A stretch of DNA of 64,000 nucleotides from Tetrahymena thermophila SB210 (taxonomy: Eukaryota > Ciliophora > Oligohymenophorea > Hymenostomatida > Tetrahymenidae): NCBI RefSeq assembly GCF_000189635.1, contig NW_002476463.1, positions 1,116,001 through 1,180,000 of the forward strand, read 5' to 3'. The notes beneath the pieces are model-generated. The model was not told the DNA's origin. It saw only the letters and a list, made by a program, of their open reading frames with translations, and did no database searches. Position numbers and translations under genes: made by a program. This document shows positions 11,500-25,565 of this stretch, piece after piece; positions within the stretch are counted from its first letter, which is position 1, and each line of letters starts with the position of its first letter.

Positions 11500-12737
11500 A
11501 TGGAAGATAACTTTGAACTAGTTTTTTTAAAAGAATTACCTTCCCTTCCAGATTTTTCTAAAGTATGCTTCACAGGGCTGATTTTGAGCTTTTCTAATTT
11601 TCCTTCTTCTGAATAAAATTAATAAAAAGATGTGCCACATAAAATAGCAATCAGTATAATAGCTTAATATATATTTTTAAATATATATTCAAATTAATTT
11701 AATTGCTAGTTTAAGACTCCACAGGCGAAGCTGAATTGTTTCTAGATATGTATAAATTTTGCTAGGAAGAAATAAGTGTATTTAAGGCAATTACAGGAAT
11801 TGGAGTCCTTAAAAAGAAGAATATTGGAGCAGGATAGGTTTGCAAAATTATTGTTGAGAGATTTAGTAAATTCGTATATTGAAATTATTGATTCAGCTTA
11901 ATATGTTAATTATTTAAATAAACAGGAATAATTCACTCAGCTGATGAAGAAATGCTGCAATATTTGCTCATTCAAAAGTATAAGCTTAGTAAAACTTTAA
12001 ATGAACAGCAATAAATAAAATAAAAAGAATAGTAGATTAATTAGTAGAAGATTGATAAAGTAGTTTAGGATAAAGAATCTAAAGAGCATTTATTGTGGAA
12101 ATAATAATAAATACCACAAATAAAAAGCAATTAAGAAAACATCAACACATTAAAATATAAAGAATTAATTGCTGGCGAGTTGATGAGAATAACCCATAAA
12201 TTGCTGATTTAAAAGCTTTAATAATAATAGCCTGCAAATAATAATAAATAGATTAATGAAATGGATGTTGAATCAAATGAATTAGCTGAAAAAAAAGAAG
12301 TAATAATTAAAATTCAAGAAATTGCAAAAGATTAACAACTTTACGATACTTTAAGCATTTAATATCAAGTAGATTAAAAAGAATAGTATTATGCTAAAAT
12401 TGCATAATCGCTAGAAGATTTTGTTTCTATTTCTGCCCTTAAAATGGTTTCATACATTTACCCCAATATTTCTTACTAAGTTTCTATTGGCTTTTTCCAA
12501 AACATCTTAGATATTGCTACAAAAACTGTGAAAGATAGAGGAGCTCTAGGTTGTAATTACAAATATTTGAAAGATAAACTAACTAAAGCACTTAATCTAC
12601 AATAAATTTCATATCCTTTAATATCGGAATCATATATTAGTTATTTAGTTCATTTATTCTAAGATTTTAATATTATAGAAATAGAGAACGAACATAAATT
12701 TTATTATAAATAAGCATTTTAGTATGATGATTCATGA
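11500..12737 (+). CDS. OB-fold protein, candidate Stn1-like telomere factor
   Basis: Three exons, 11500-11653, 11710-11865 and 11926-12737 (373 aa). The N-terminal ~110 residues follow an OB fold: strand '[12 protein letters not shown]', strand '[18 protein letters not shown]' with the D-S-T-G turn typical of RPA2/Stn1 OB folds, a helix, strand '[13 protein letters not shown]', and a last strand '[14 protein letters not shown]'. A Gln-rich coiled linker follows, then a C-terminal helical region (about 270-365) that could be winged-helix. This order, OB then winged helix, and the ~43-kDa size match Stn1 of the CST complex, which binds telomeric single-stranded DNA and recruits DNA polymerase alpha; ciliates have a Stn1 of about 45 kDa. 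OB fold is well supported; the Stn1 assignment is inference. RPA32-like is the alternative. Confidence 0.5.
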
Positions 12738-13904
12738 GGGAATGATTATCATTCTCAAAATAAATTGTAAAATTGTAATCAGATAAAAGATAAATATTAT
12801 AATAAAATAGAATATATCCTTAAGTAAATTATAATTTGAGAAATTACATAAGAGTATTGTTAGAAATTTGTTTTTAAAATTGAAACTAAAGTTTGATAAT
12901 AAATGAAATTATTTATTTTTTATTTGACAATAAAATTAAAACATTGATAATTTTAAATATTTAGTTAATTTGTATTTTATTTTTAATGGTCTTTAGTAAA
13001 TGAGAAGTAAGTATGAGTTTAATATAAATGTTGTGTTAATTACAACATACAAAATAGTTAGATAAACAAATATAATAAATAATAATAAATTACTTGTCTT
13101 TTGTATTAAAAAATAAGTTAAAAATTAAAAATATATTAATTTAAATAATTTTTTTTTCATAAAAGAATTAAATTAAAACAATTAATTTTCTTGATCATTT
13201 ATCTTTGTGATTGTTTTGTCTTTATTTTTTTTATCTTTAAATTTTAAACATCTTTTACAAATCATGGGTTTTCGCACAAATCAATAAATAAATTAAATTT
13301 TGTGGAATTTTGTTAAAATTTTAAAAATATTGATAATTTTTATTCTATTAAATATATATTTTATTTTTCGATTGTTTATACTAAGGAGTGAATGATAAAT
13401 ATTAAAACAAACATAAAATCTATTTAAAAAGAAAAATGCAAGTTAAAAATAGTATTTTGACTTTTTCAATTGTTAAAATAAACCAATTTAGCAAACTTTA
13501 TTGTTTATTATCTTAAAATAAATGAAATAATCGAAAAATATTAAAAAATCATGAATATATTTTATTTTTATATTAATAATAAATATTTATTTAAATGTAT
13601 ATGATGAATAACTATGAAGTTAATTAAGTAAATAGCTACAATTTTTATATATCAAGTTTTTAAAAGTAAAAATAGCAATTGAAATAGATTAACTAATTCC
13701 TCTCATTTAATCAACATCAGTTTTTATGTTTTTGTAAAAGCAATATTAGATATTTATCATCAATAAATTTTACCTCATAAATCAAATTTAGCACACTATT
13801 TAATTAATAATTCTAATATACTCTGCTTAATTAAGCACTTAAAAAACCATCTTATAAAAAAGCTTTAAAAAGTAAAATATAAATAGCATTTTAGATATAG
13901 CTTT
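12738..13904. other. 1.2-kb AT-rich intergenic region
   Basis: No gene, RNA or repeat recognised. Confidence 0.5.
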
Positions 13905-15390
13905 ATGATATAGTCGCCAACATAAGAGTTTCACATATTAGATGAGGTTGCCATATTAGTAAAATTGCATTTTTTCAAATAAGATGATTATTTTAGGAAT
14001 ATTAAAAATTAGAAATCTAAATTTGTGGTTAACAAAAAAATTGATGATTATGAAAAAATCTCAAAAGCAATGGCTTTCTTTTTCCAAAGCTTTTTAGAAG
14101 TACAAAATACATATTTAAATAGTTTATAATAGCTGTTAGATGGATAAAAATGTAAAAATTTCATATGAATTTACTGAAAATATCATGTTTTATTTATTTC
14201 CATTTACATTTTATTTTTTAATAAATTAGAAGGTTAAATGGTAGATTAGCAAATTAATATTTACAACATATTTTAAGAGTCAGAATTTGATAGAGACATG
14301 TATGCATTTATTGATCGAGTGATGATAACATTAAAATTAAAATTATTATATAAAAAGAAATATCAAGGAGTTTTCAATCAAGCTTAGAAAAGAACTTTTA
14401 GATAAAGTAGAACAATAAAAGAAATTTTGCAATTATGTTTAAACAGGTATTATAGGCGAAATAAATAAAATAAATGAATAAATGATAGATATGAGAAGCT
14501 CTTTTAATAGAATTATAGATGAAGATATAATTACATCTAGACAGGCATTTTTAAAAGATTACGAAAATGAAAAAATACCTTTAACTTAATTATAAAACTG
14601 GTCAGATGATGCCAATTCAGGTTGAATATTTTATTTAAATTTGTAAAACCAAATAATTTAAATTTGTTGAATCTTATTGCTGTAATAGAAAAAAAAATAG
14701 ATCAGTGATAGTAATTTTAGTTAGATCAGTTGTCTGATAAAAATAAATACTTCTATTTATTATTCACATATTTAATAATTATTTATCTATAATAAAAGCT
14801 CTATAGTGTTTGATTAATAATTCTAAGAGCTAATCAAAAGTTTCTTGCAGTAAACTAATTGATATAGGATAGAGATTTCTCAAAACTTAAACAGCTTAAA
14901 AGCTGCATTAGTACTTGGAAGAAGAGCAAGTAGAATAAAATTAAATGAATTTCTAGGGAATTTCTAAAGGCATATCATCTGTAGTAGCACCTTATCACGA
15001 ACATAGAGAATCTTATTTTCCATCAAACAGAAAGAGTATGTATTAAAATATTTAAGCTTCTCGAGACATAAAAGAAAGAAATAACACTCTCTTGAAAGAG
15101 ATGCTTCTTAAAAGTTAGAATGTGAATAAAATAGTCGACCAAAAAGAGACTTTTTTCAAAGAAAATTTAGAAGAAAACAAGTAAAAAGTTAAATCAAAGA
15201 AAAATAAATGTAAATAAATCATTTTTATAATAAAAATTTAATTTTAAATGAATACCCTCTATTCTCTAAATTTAATACAAGACCATTTTTTAATAAACTT
15301 ATAGAATTTCTAAACAAAGAGTTGATAAAATATGTAAATAATTTTTAAATTCATTCAGAATAAATTAGAGAATACACAGTAGTTAAATGA
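13905..15390 (+). CDS. Coiled-coil protein of unknown function, 361 aa
   Basis: Five exons, 13905-14151, 14230-14318, 14368-14620, 14799-15209 and 15305-15390, with every join in frame. The product is almost wholly helical, rich in Lys, Glu, Gln and Asn, with heptad-like spacing and no membrane helix or signal peptide. Residues about 30-200 (the FFFQSFLEVQ region through DEDIITSRQAF) could form a long bundle of BAR or sorting-nexin type, but no diagnostic motif was seen. A basic 'KSKKNK' lies near the C terminus. Intron 2 is short (49 nt). Family not recognised. Confidence is for a real gene, not a function. Confidence 0.65.
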
Positions 15391-15652
15391 ATAATTTATA
15401 CTAAAATATTTAAACTTTAAGCAAATAAAGCAAAATATGAAAAATTAAAAAAAAGCAAAAAGATTGTAAAATAAAATTTCAATAATTTTTAAAAACTTAA
15501 GAGGTCAAAATGCTTTTATTAAATACTTAGTTTTGTTTTTTGATAAGGCTTTAATTTAATTTAAATTTTAAATTTTTTCATTAATAAAGTAGTAAGTTAA
15601 AGTTCAAATAAATACTAAAAAAAAATAGTTTTCATTAATATTTTTGAATATA

Positions 15653-18600
15653 ATGATCAATTTTATTTCTTTAAAAACATTAAAATTTATTATTAAACCA
15701 ATCTAAATTAAATTAGATGGTGAACAAAAGGAAGTTAACGATTTGAAGGTTAAAATAGATTATAATTATCATTAAGATTTAATAGACTTGATAACTCCAT
15801 TTACTGATTAATTAAAGATTAAATACAATCAAAAATAATTTGAGATTCTATTATATAGCTTGATTGTATTTAAAATATAAAATCATGATATTTTTGACTA
15901 GGATGATAAAAGTAGCATAAAAGAATTGTTTAGAGAGTTATTTAAAATAACTCCTGAATAAGATGCTTTGATTCACAGCATAACTCATAACTAACCTATT
16001 GATGAAAATCTTTTAAACTCTTCTGCTATTAAAGAAAAAGATCTTGATACTTCTGGAAGCTTCATAAGCTCAAAATTCAAAAGTATTTTGAATATAATGA
16101 ATATATTATCTAATAAATAGTAGGCTGAAAATTTTGAAAAGGGAAACAATATTTTATAAATTTTGCTTTATAAAATTATAAATTTTTCAGAAAAAGATTC
16201 ATTAATATAGAAAAATTAAGATTTTATGAAAAATCTACTTTAACATCTTCTAATTACAGTTGCTTTAAATAATCAATGGTACTGTAACATTAATTACGAA
16301 TTAAATTCTGCTGAATTTGATTAATCTGTTGAATCATTTGAGTCTTTTGCTAAAATTTTCTTCTGTAATATAATTAAATATGAAGATATTCTAATGAATA
16401 TAAAAGAATAACAAACTTTGCTTATCTAAACAATCACTTACCCATTATCGTACTAAATAATCAAAATATTAATTAAATAACTTATTTTCCCTTATGATCC
16501 TGAGCAACAATCAGATTTCTAGGTAAATAACTAACAAAATTATTATTTTCAACATTATTTTTTGGCTTAAATTTTTTTAATTTTAAAATACATTTTTCAA
16601 TAAATTAAAAATTTCTAAATCTAAGTAAAATTTTAACGCTTTGCTATTCAGATAAAATAAATTAAAACAAAAAATATTTTTCTTTTCTCTAATTTTCTTC
16701 TAGCTAATAAAAATGAATTATCATTTTAAGCGAAAAAGCCAATGGATGAGAGTTCAAATTATTGATTTAATCAAATTAAATAAAACTGAATACATAGAAA
16801 AATATTTTTTTTCAATTTTTGCTTTATATTTTAAAAATCAACAATTTTTTGTTCAATTCCCTTCACTCAAAAAAATTATATTTAACAAAAGTTAAAGTTT
16901 AATTGAATTTTATTTTTTGAATATATAAGATGCTACATGAACATTGGGTTGATAGCTTTGAGTTAATAAAGAGCTTTAGTGATAATTACTTGAAATTGAG
17001 TAGCCATACCTTAAAAATTATCCTCATTTATGAATGTTATACAAATTATATTAAAATGTTTAAAAGTGTAAAAAAGTTTTAGTTTTTACTTTGCTTTAAA
17101 GAGTTAACTTTAGATTTCCATTTTGATAATGAAAGAGGGACATTTTAAGGTGAACAAATTATTTAAACTTAACTTGTGAATGAGCTTGTGTTTGATTTAA
17201 AAGATGTTTGTGATAATATCCATAAATATGTCATGTTAAGTCACTCTGCATTTCCATATTTCTGCTAAATATATGATTATTTACTATCATTTTACTTACT
17301 GAATGAAAAGGACACAAAATAAAATTACATATAATAGCATTTCGTACACTCAGGAAAAAATCTTTCTTTTGAGCTGATGAAGATTAGCGGTTTTGTCACA
17401 TTAAAGTAGCCTTCACTTAATGTGAAAATTCCTCTTGAAAAATCTATAAGTTTAGAAGCAGACCAAACAGAATAAATACCCTCTGATAATTAATAGGATA
17501 AAATTGTATAAGAAGAAAACAACAACAACAATACAAAGTAATAGTCTGCTAGCTTTCAAAATATTTCTACAAAAAATTAAGATTAAAATATAAATAATAT
17601 CTTTTTGCATGATAAAAAAGATAACAGTTTAACAGATTTCGAAAATCAAATTTAATATTCTGATTTGGATGACATATAATAGCAATAACCAGGTGAAAGC
17701 CATGATAAGCAGCTTATAGCTGAAACAAATTTGAAAAGAATATATAAAATTTTGAGCTGTCTGCATGAAGAAAAAGATCATATTTTTCTATTTAGTATCT
17801 ATATTCCTGAATTCTAAAGGCAATTCGATTTCAAATAGCATGAGTTAATTGTTTTGTTTGTTGATAATCTCCTTTCAGATATCAATGAATAAATTAAAAT
17901 TCTTATACAAAATAAAACTGATATTCCTAAATCGTCATATGAATTAATACTTTTGATATGTCAAGAATTATAAAAATTTGACAAAATTACAAACTTCACT
18001 AAGGATCTTTCATATTATGAAATAGCATTACCATTGCTTGATTTATGGCTTGAAAATTAGTAAATAAATTGGTTATAAAATTTGACAAATAAAAATAATT
18101 TATTTTATGTAAAAGCAAATTTGAGTTGGCAAATATGACAACCAAGTGTATTCAAAATGAAAGATGGGAAAATCAAGAGAGCGTTGGGAATCAAGTTTAC
18201 TACAATAGCAAAAATAGCTAAGATTTTGTATCAATCTTATTTAAATCCATAGAGAATCTTTTAGTTTTAAGTTGTCCATAGTCTTTTAGCTTTACTAAAA
18301 TTATAAATTATCTAATCGAAACTATTCTTTTAGATAGTAAAAATATTATTTTGCTTTTAAATCATATTAAATTTTTATCTTTTATTTAAAAGCTTGCGAT
18401 TATTATTGCGATATTGTACTCTCTAGCTTGTCTGAATTATCAAAGAATATTCAAGATATATAATTTTAGCCAATTGACAAGTACTGCGAAGAGATTATCA
18501 AAGAAGACATATTCCAATAAGAAACTAATTGTAAATATTTATTTTAGTTTTATTTTTTTATGAATAAAACTTTTTAAAAAAACAATTCAGTGTAAGTTTT

Positions 18601-19521
18601 GAGATCAATTTGCTTGAGATTAGGAAATTTAAGATTTTTGGCTGATTAAATTAACTAAAATTCACATCTGAAGGGATAAAGTATTTTAGAAATCATAAAT
18701 GATAACATCAACTTTGCATCGAAAGTAAGCAAGCATTTGTTAATAGCATTATTTCTATCCTAAAAAAATATTCATTCAATTTTAATTTATTCAAAAATAG
18801 AAAGTTTCTGAAATTCTTGGAAAATCATTTGTATTCATTTTTCTGAAGAATTTCTTTGATTGTTACCTATAAAATTTAGATTCTCACTAGCTAAATTAAT
18901 AATCAATTAAAGAATTCTCTGTTAGTGGTAAATGAAAATTAATTATTGTTTAATATGAAAATAAAAATTTTTATAATAATAGCTTTTTATGGAATAATCA
19001 ATCTACTCCCTAATTATAAGGCGTATTTCTCATTGATATTAAGAAGAGTTCCAAGATCTTCATTTAGCTATATTTAGAATATTATAGTTGACTAATTTGA
19101 AAAGTAAATGATTACTTGCTTTGTCGACATAAATAAGCTAGATAAAATACAAAATTAAAAGAAGTTTGGCTTATTCCTTCAAAATGAAATTGACTTTTGC
19201 CGAGATTATCTCAAATCTTACTTCTAAGAAGTAATAATTAATATATTAATTTTCTATATTATTAAAGTAATTTTCTTTAAAAAGGGTTTCAACCTTTCTT
19301 AGGTGTATAAAATAGCTATATTATATTAAAAAGAAACATCAGATCTAATAATGTAAATATCAAACTAAAATCTCCCTGAATTTGACCATTAACTAGCCTT
19401 CAGGATTATATACATGAGAAAAAAATATGACTAGTCTGCCAAAAATTATGTTACAAAACATTAACACAAATTTATATAGAAAAAAACTTTTAATTTAAAA
19501 AAATTCTTGCAAAATATTTGA
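15653..19521 (+). CDS. Large helical protein of unknown function, 1034 aa
   Basis: Eight exons: 15653-16522, 16930-18059, 18116-18336, 18393-18530, 18591-18724, 18801-18927, 18983-19230 and 19285-19521 (3105 nt, in frame throughout). Introns 2-7 are 54-76 nt; intron 1 is long (407 nt). The protein is mostly alpha-helical, with an Asn/Gln-rich low-complexity segment near the middle (poly-Asn at about nt 17520) and a solenoid-like C-terminal third. No catalytic motif, signal peptide or clear membrane segment was seen. The C terminus is Lys-rich. Intron 1 might contain a further exon (see findings). It ends 270 bp from the convergent carboxypeptidase gene. Function not recognised; trafficking, nuclear transport and ligase scaffolds all remain possible. 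Confidence 0.68.
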
Positions 19522-19794
19522 AAATGATAATAGTTTATATATTGTAAAAATTAATAAATGCAATTTATTTTTTTAACTAAAAATTTTAGTTAATTAATAT
19601 TAAAATTTAAATGGTTGTTAAAATAAATTTTATGAGGTAAAATTTGATTTAAAAAACTATCAGGTATATTTAGTTTAAGAATTTTTATATCGAAAAGAAT
19701 TACTGCTTAATTATTTATTTATATTTTAATATATACATATTTATACACTCAAAATTATATAATATAAAAGGAGTTAATAAAAATTATTATAAAA

Positions 19795-22700
19795 TCAAAT
19801 TTATGCTTAGTACTGTTGTTAATAAGATACATTAGGGTTGTAACCATTGGTTTACTTTTAGTATTCTTCATTCTATTTTTTATTGAAATATATAAATTTT
19901 ATTTAAATAAGTTAAAAATTAAAATACCTTTTTCTTTGAAGTAAAGTGTTTTTTAATTTTGTAGAAAGCAGAGGGACAGTTCATCTTTTTGTTAGAACTT
20001 TCTCTTGGTGAAAAGTTAATAAAACTATTAGTGGAATTAGGATTGGCTACATTAAGTTAGTTGTTTGAATAGTTTGAGTTAGTAGTTTAATGAGGTTGAT
20101 AACTTACTCTTCTAGAAAAACTGTAATTAGCAGAATTATAAGAATTTTTAACTGGAGAAAGAGATTAAATCGGGGAATTATTTGCAGAATTAAATTTATT
20201 GTGAAATGTGTTATATAAATGGCCATTTTAATTATTATTATTATTGTTAGTATGACTTTAAATTTCTCTTTTTTTGCTTAGACCTGTCATAAGTTAGATT
20301 TATTCATCTTTATTTTCTTTGAATCCAAAGCCATTACTTGTAATATAATATGAATCAGCTTATTAATTTTAAAGAGGTTTAGTTGGAGAACACTCATCTA
20401 ACTTAGCTTGCTATTGCTATATAAATTGCTAATAAGATTATGAAAGATGTCGTTTAGGTGATTATCCTTAGTTTATATTAGCATTTTACTGATAAAAACT
20501 TATTGGAGGAATTATTTAAGTTTAAATTTTTTCTTTTATCTATGCTAAATTACTAAATAAAGTGGTATTTAAAATGCTCTTAAGATGTACTTATGAAGGA
20601 ATTTGCTAATTTTAAATACTAAATGCTTATTTCTTATTATTTAATTAGCTAGAATCTATCACTGCTCGGTTAGTGGCTAAAGAGTTTGTTCTAATCTAAT
20701 TAAATGATTAATTAACATTTTAAGGCAATTTTTAACTGCTAATATTATTATTATCATTTAGGCTATTAAAGTAGCTATTATTAGTTAAAACAAGTACTCT
20801 CTTTCCTTGAATTTCCTCTAATTCATTTCCTTATTTTTCTACATCTTTCAACTTGTTAATAATTCTCATTAAACTTTAGTTATCAGTAGTTTAAACTAAA
20901 GGTGTATTATTTACTCTGTGAAATAGATTAATTATATTTAAATTATCATCCTTGAACGGAGTTGCACTATTATATCTTCCAGTTCTAGAACTGATAGGAT
21001 TAAGATATTAAGCTTATTCAATTTAAGTGAATTCTTAGCTGTATAAATCATCGTATTTATCATAGTTAATATGGTCTTTTATCATTTTTTTTTATTCGCT
21101 TGAATTCAAAAATGCTATTTAGCTACTGAGTAAATTACTATTATCCTTAAGCTAGATCCTAGATTATTTTTTCTTAGAATTATTTCTATCTTTGAATATA
21201 TCTAACCCAATTTATGAGTTACCTACAATTTACTATTTTTTCTAAGGTGTATTTCTTTTGTTAGAAAAGATTTGTTAATTCTTTAATGATTTACTTTAAT
21301 CTGAAAATTAATTTTTAAAACAAATCCAAATAATAAAAAAAAAATAATACATTTAAAAAAAAAATAAATCATTGAAATAAATACCGTTAAGAAGATGGGA
21401 CTGATTTATATTCTATTTTCAAAGACTTATCATTCGTTTTGGGTCTAATAACAGGTGCTTTAAAATGAGTTGGTGTTAAGGCTGATTGGTTATTATATGA
21501 CTATCTAATACTGTTATCGTTAATAAATTTATTTATCCCTAACTCATTCTTTTTTTAAATGAGTTGAGAACTTATTTTATCATTTAAATATTCTTCTTTA
21601 AGTTTATCTGGATTATTTCTTTTAATTAATGTTTATTCTGTTTTGACATCAAAATTTTCTAAGTTTTTAAAGATGTTGTTAAATAGCTAAAAGTCTCTCT
21701 GAACAGTGGCTTAAAAATTTTTTAAGAAAGCTTTCTATTAAAAAGAATTAAATATGATTAAATTTTTTATAAATATTTATTTTACATCATAATCTTCTCC
21801 TTCTGACTCACTATCAGAACCACCTTCTGAAAATCCATCTGATTCTGCATCATTTTACTTTTGCTTTTCTTATTCCTCTGCATTTTTAGACTAAATTTTA
21901 GAAAATAAAAATGATTTTAAAAAATTACACATTTTAAATCTAAATAAAGAATTATTTAGTTTAAATTGATTGATCATAAAGAGTAATTTTTATAGTAATT
22001 TACGAAATATTTAGAGAAAGGAGATTCTTCAAGTAGAAACTGCTTGTTAAAGTTAATACTTTTTTAATTTATTTTTTATATTTTAAAATTCATTTTATTT
22101 TTATGATAGTACTGGGCCTTCTTTTTTTTATCTGGTTTACCATTTGTTTTGCTTAAGTAAGATAAAATTCCTTCATTTTCAGAATCGCTTTAAAATTTTT
22201 AAGAAAGCCTATCGTTCCTTATTTTAATCAAGCTAGCAGGAGTGACTTCTTCTACAATTGATTTTTAGATTAAAGCTCTTTAAGTTATAAAACCAGAATT
22301 ATCACTTCTACTTCCAGCTGTAGTAGCTTAAGTTGAAGTTAAAAATGATTATTCATCCACTAATTTACAAATTTACTAAATATAGCTTTTTTAAAAGAAT
22401 TTAATTACATGCTTTTTATTCACGTTCTAACTTTTTTTATTGGAGCTTTGCTTATTATGTTTAGTCATAATCAATGATTGTTTGAACATACTCGTCTATT
22501 CCTTTAGCTATTTACTCTCCCATACTAAGCCAGTCATTTATTGTAAAATCAATAGTAGTTTGATTACCTAAATAAAGAGTAAATAATTTAGATAAATATG
22601 ATTATTACTTAAAATTATACCTATGTAGTAGCTTCCATTAGAAGCTTCAACAGTGAAACAATTTCCAATATCGTAATTATTAAAAAAAATTCCTCTTGCT

Positions 22701-25191
22701 GTGTTTTTTTTCATTTGAGAAATACGAAAAATGCAAGAAAAATATCTAAACATATCTGTCATTTTTGCTAGTATTTTACTGAATAATCTGCATTTGTAGT
22801 AATTTAAATCAAATATTGGATAATCTGGACCATATGTGAATACATTTTTCTTAACAGAGTGACCGTGTAAATCTAAAAACATGATCAAGTTTTATCCATA
22901 CTATTTTTTCGTAATTGAAACTAATTCTTTCAGCCCGATGACAGTTGGATAAAGCATTTTGTCCTTGTTTGTTTAGAAAGAAAGTAAGATATTTAAAAGG
23001 AAGAATTAGTAAAATATTACTGGATTTGCAAATACTCTATTCAAATCTCTACCTGCTATACCAGTTCTATAGTTACCAAGAACAACACCATCAGGATTAA
23101 GCATCGGTACAATCTTAAATATGCATCTATTTATATTCATTATTATATTTTTTAAATGAAATATCTTAATTATACTTTACTTTTTTCTTAATTCATTTGC
23201 CTCCTCAGTAAACATGTACTTGAGAAAACCATGCATCAGGTAGGATCCATTTGACTCTCCTGGATGAATCCTAGCAGATATAATGATGACTTTTCTTTTA
23301 TTTATTTCCTCCTCACTTTAGTTAAAATCTATTAAAAAGTTATATTAATTTACATTTATAATATTAAGCTTCTTAAAATTTTAATTCATTACCTGTAATA
23401 GTTAATAGAGGAACATCCAAACCACTCATTGAAGAGCTTAATTTTTCTTCTTTAAGGAAATTACCATTTTAAAGCTTATGTATTGTTGATAACTCCCTCA
23501 AAAACATAGTTAAGTAAGAAAATGTATATGGGGGACAGTACGCGATACTTACAACATCATCTGAATATTTAAAGACATACTCAAATGAGAGCTGGTAATA
23601 AACTTTAGGCCTATTTTTTATGAAATTTAATGATAGAAACTTTAAGTTTAAGGATTTACTTAAGTTCATCTATATATTCTTTTATGAATGGATATCTAAA
23701 TTCTTTAAGCTAATAAGTTACTTTCTCTCCTTGTTGTGACCAATCAGATTTAAAAAGCAGGTTTTCTTTTTGTGAGTAAATATATGGCTTCATTCCCTGA
23801 TGAAATTAATTTAATTTAATTTAAAATAGACTAAATAAAATTGATATAAATTTGAATTACTCTCATATAAAGAGATTTGTTTTTACTGAAATTACAAATA
23901 TTAAATTTCACTCTTTAATTTGCTTAAGCACCTTTCACTTTAAAGTTATACCACTAAAGATGCCCTTTAGTATTTGAATCAACTCTCATAAATAAATCAT
24001 ATTCATTCTAAGCAACTTGCACAACACAGTCAAGATTGCCACTTTCAAAATATGAATCAAAAATCAAAGTTTTATTATTTTCTCTGTTTTCTTCAGTTAA
24101 AAAAAGGCTGAACTATTTATCATTTTTATTAAAATTACTTTAGGGTGTTTTCAAATTTATTTAAATTCCTTATGTTAAACTAAACATTTCTGAAGTACTT
24201 TAGTTTGTTTCATCATTTTAGTCATTTATTTTAATTATACTTTAATTATTATTTGAAAGATTTGGGTTCATTCCCAAAAATGGCATTTCAAATTTATTTT
24301 TATTCTTTTTTTCTAAAGAGTGAAAGAAGCCATTCATTCGAGAATTACCATAAAGACTGTTGAATTTAAAATAATATGAATCTTCTCTATTATTATCACA
24401 ATAAGCAGAATGTAATTTCAAAGTATTTAAAGGGCGAAATCCTAAATAAATTAATTTATATGGAGTTTTATTTTAGGTAGGACTATTTAGATGAGATATA
24501 ATAATATCTACAATGTTATTATCAAAAGTCATAGGCACTGGCCCTTAAAACTATATTTTTGGCTACCATCTATTTAATATTAAATTAGATAAATATGTTT
24601 GATTGATTTGTTCAAAGTAAATAAGCAAATTATAAAATAAATAAGCTCTCTTTATAGTTAGTAAGTAAATCTGTTATTTCTTTTAATTAGAATTAGTAAT
24701 ATAAAAGTAAATTTGTTGTTGCTAATTTAAAAACATTTTTTAAAACCAATAAATAATATTCTAAAAATTTTATGTCCTGCTACTTTTACATCATTTTAAT
24801 ATAAATAAGCTCAAATACTCATTTTTTATTCATATATCTTAGTTAAAGATAAATAAAATTACAGTTTACCCAAATATCATATCTGCTTCTAATGAGTAAT
24901 CCTTTACAACAATTGGTTATGAGGGAGGTAGATTTTCATTAAAGAAGTTTATATCTCGCAATTAAGCTTCTTAAGGATCCAATTCTTCGCTCTTATTTAA
25001 TTGCTATGAATTTTCTGCTTCCCCTTTTTTCTTATTAACACTAAATTGCTTTGAAGATCCATCAGAAAAGCCTCCATCACTACTTTAACTATTGAGAATT
25101 AAAATCAAAATATTGAGTTAATGGAAATCATTAAAAAGCTATTTTATTTTACAAACTATCTTTCCTAGTTTATTTTTTTGGCTTCATGCAT
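19795..25191 (-). CDS. Cytosolic carboxypeptidase (M14, CCP/AGBL type), tubulin deglutamylase
   Basis: Multi-exon gene read on the minus strand; not every splice site was fixed. Landmarks in protein order: the CCP N-domain ('[12 protein letters not shown]', '[12 protein letters not shown]', 'HLQWYNFKV', about 24060-23930); '[11 protein letters not shown]' (about 23540); the zinc-binding '[11 protein letters not shown]' at 23253-23280; '[15 protein letters not shown]' and 'GRDLNR' (about 23105-23030); the zinc His in 'FLDLHGHS' (about 22880); 'TAR' (about 22695); and the catalytic Glu in 'FTVEAS' (about 22645). These are the M14B zinc-carboxypeptidase features of enzymes that trim polyglutamate side chains from tubulin, fitting a ciliated cell. 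After the catalytic domain comes a long tail: an acidic Ser/Glu run (about 21800) and several hundred Gln/Asn/Ser-rich residues ending at TGA 19797-19795. The start at 25191 is the first plausible ATG, but an upstream exon is possible. Confidence 0.88.
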
Positions 25192-25366
25192 GAAGTCTGA
25201 TTTTAACTTATAATTGTACTTGATTTAATACTAAGAAAGCTATTTGGTTTTTTTATTTTACTGACACTTTCTTTGAAAAGTCTTGAATTTTGTTGTTTAT
25301 TTTGCTCTATTTTTCTGAAAAGGAGGTAATTAATTTATCACAAGAAAAAACTCGTTAAAATCTAGT

Positions 25367-25565
25367 TGGTATATCAAAATTATAAATCTTAATAATTGAA
25401 GTCCACAAAAGTACCTATTTTTTAAATACAAAGTATCACACATATAATTATATGATTGGTAATATAAATCAATCATTCTAAAAATTTATAAATTATTTAT
25501 TTGTGGTTAAATCAATTGACCATTTATTTATTACATTTTTTTATTATACATATTTCCTTTTCTCA
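25367..25565. repeat. Flank repeat F1
   Basis: This segment (starting at the GGTATATCAA.. stretch) recurs in diverged, shorter form at about 26489-26625. Both copies share a TTATAAATCTTAATAA block, a GTACC..TTTTTTAA block and the GGTTAAATCAATTGAC block. The two copies bracket the A1-A3 tandem units. Confidence 0.65.
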
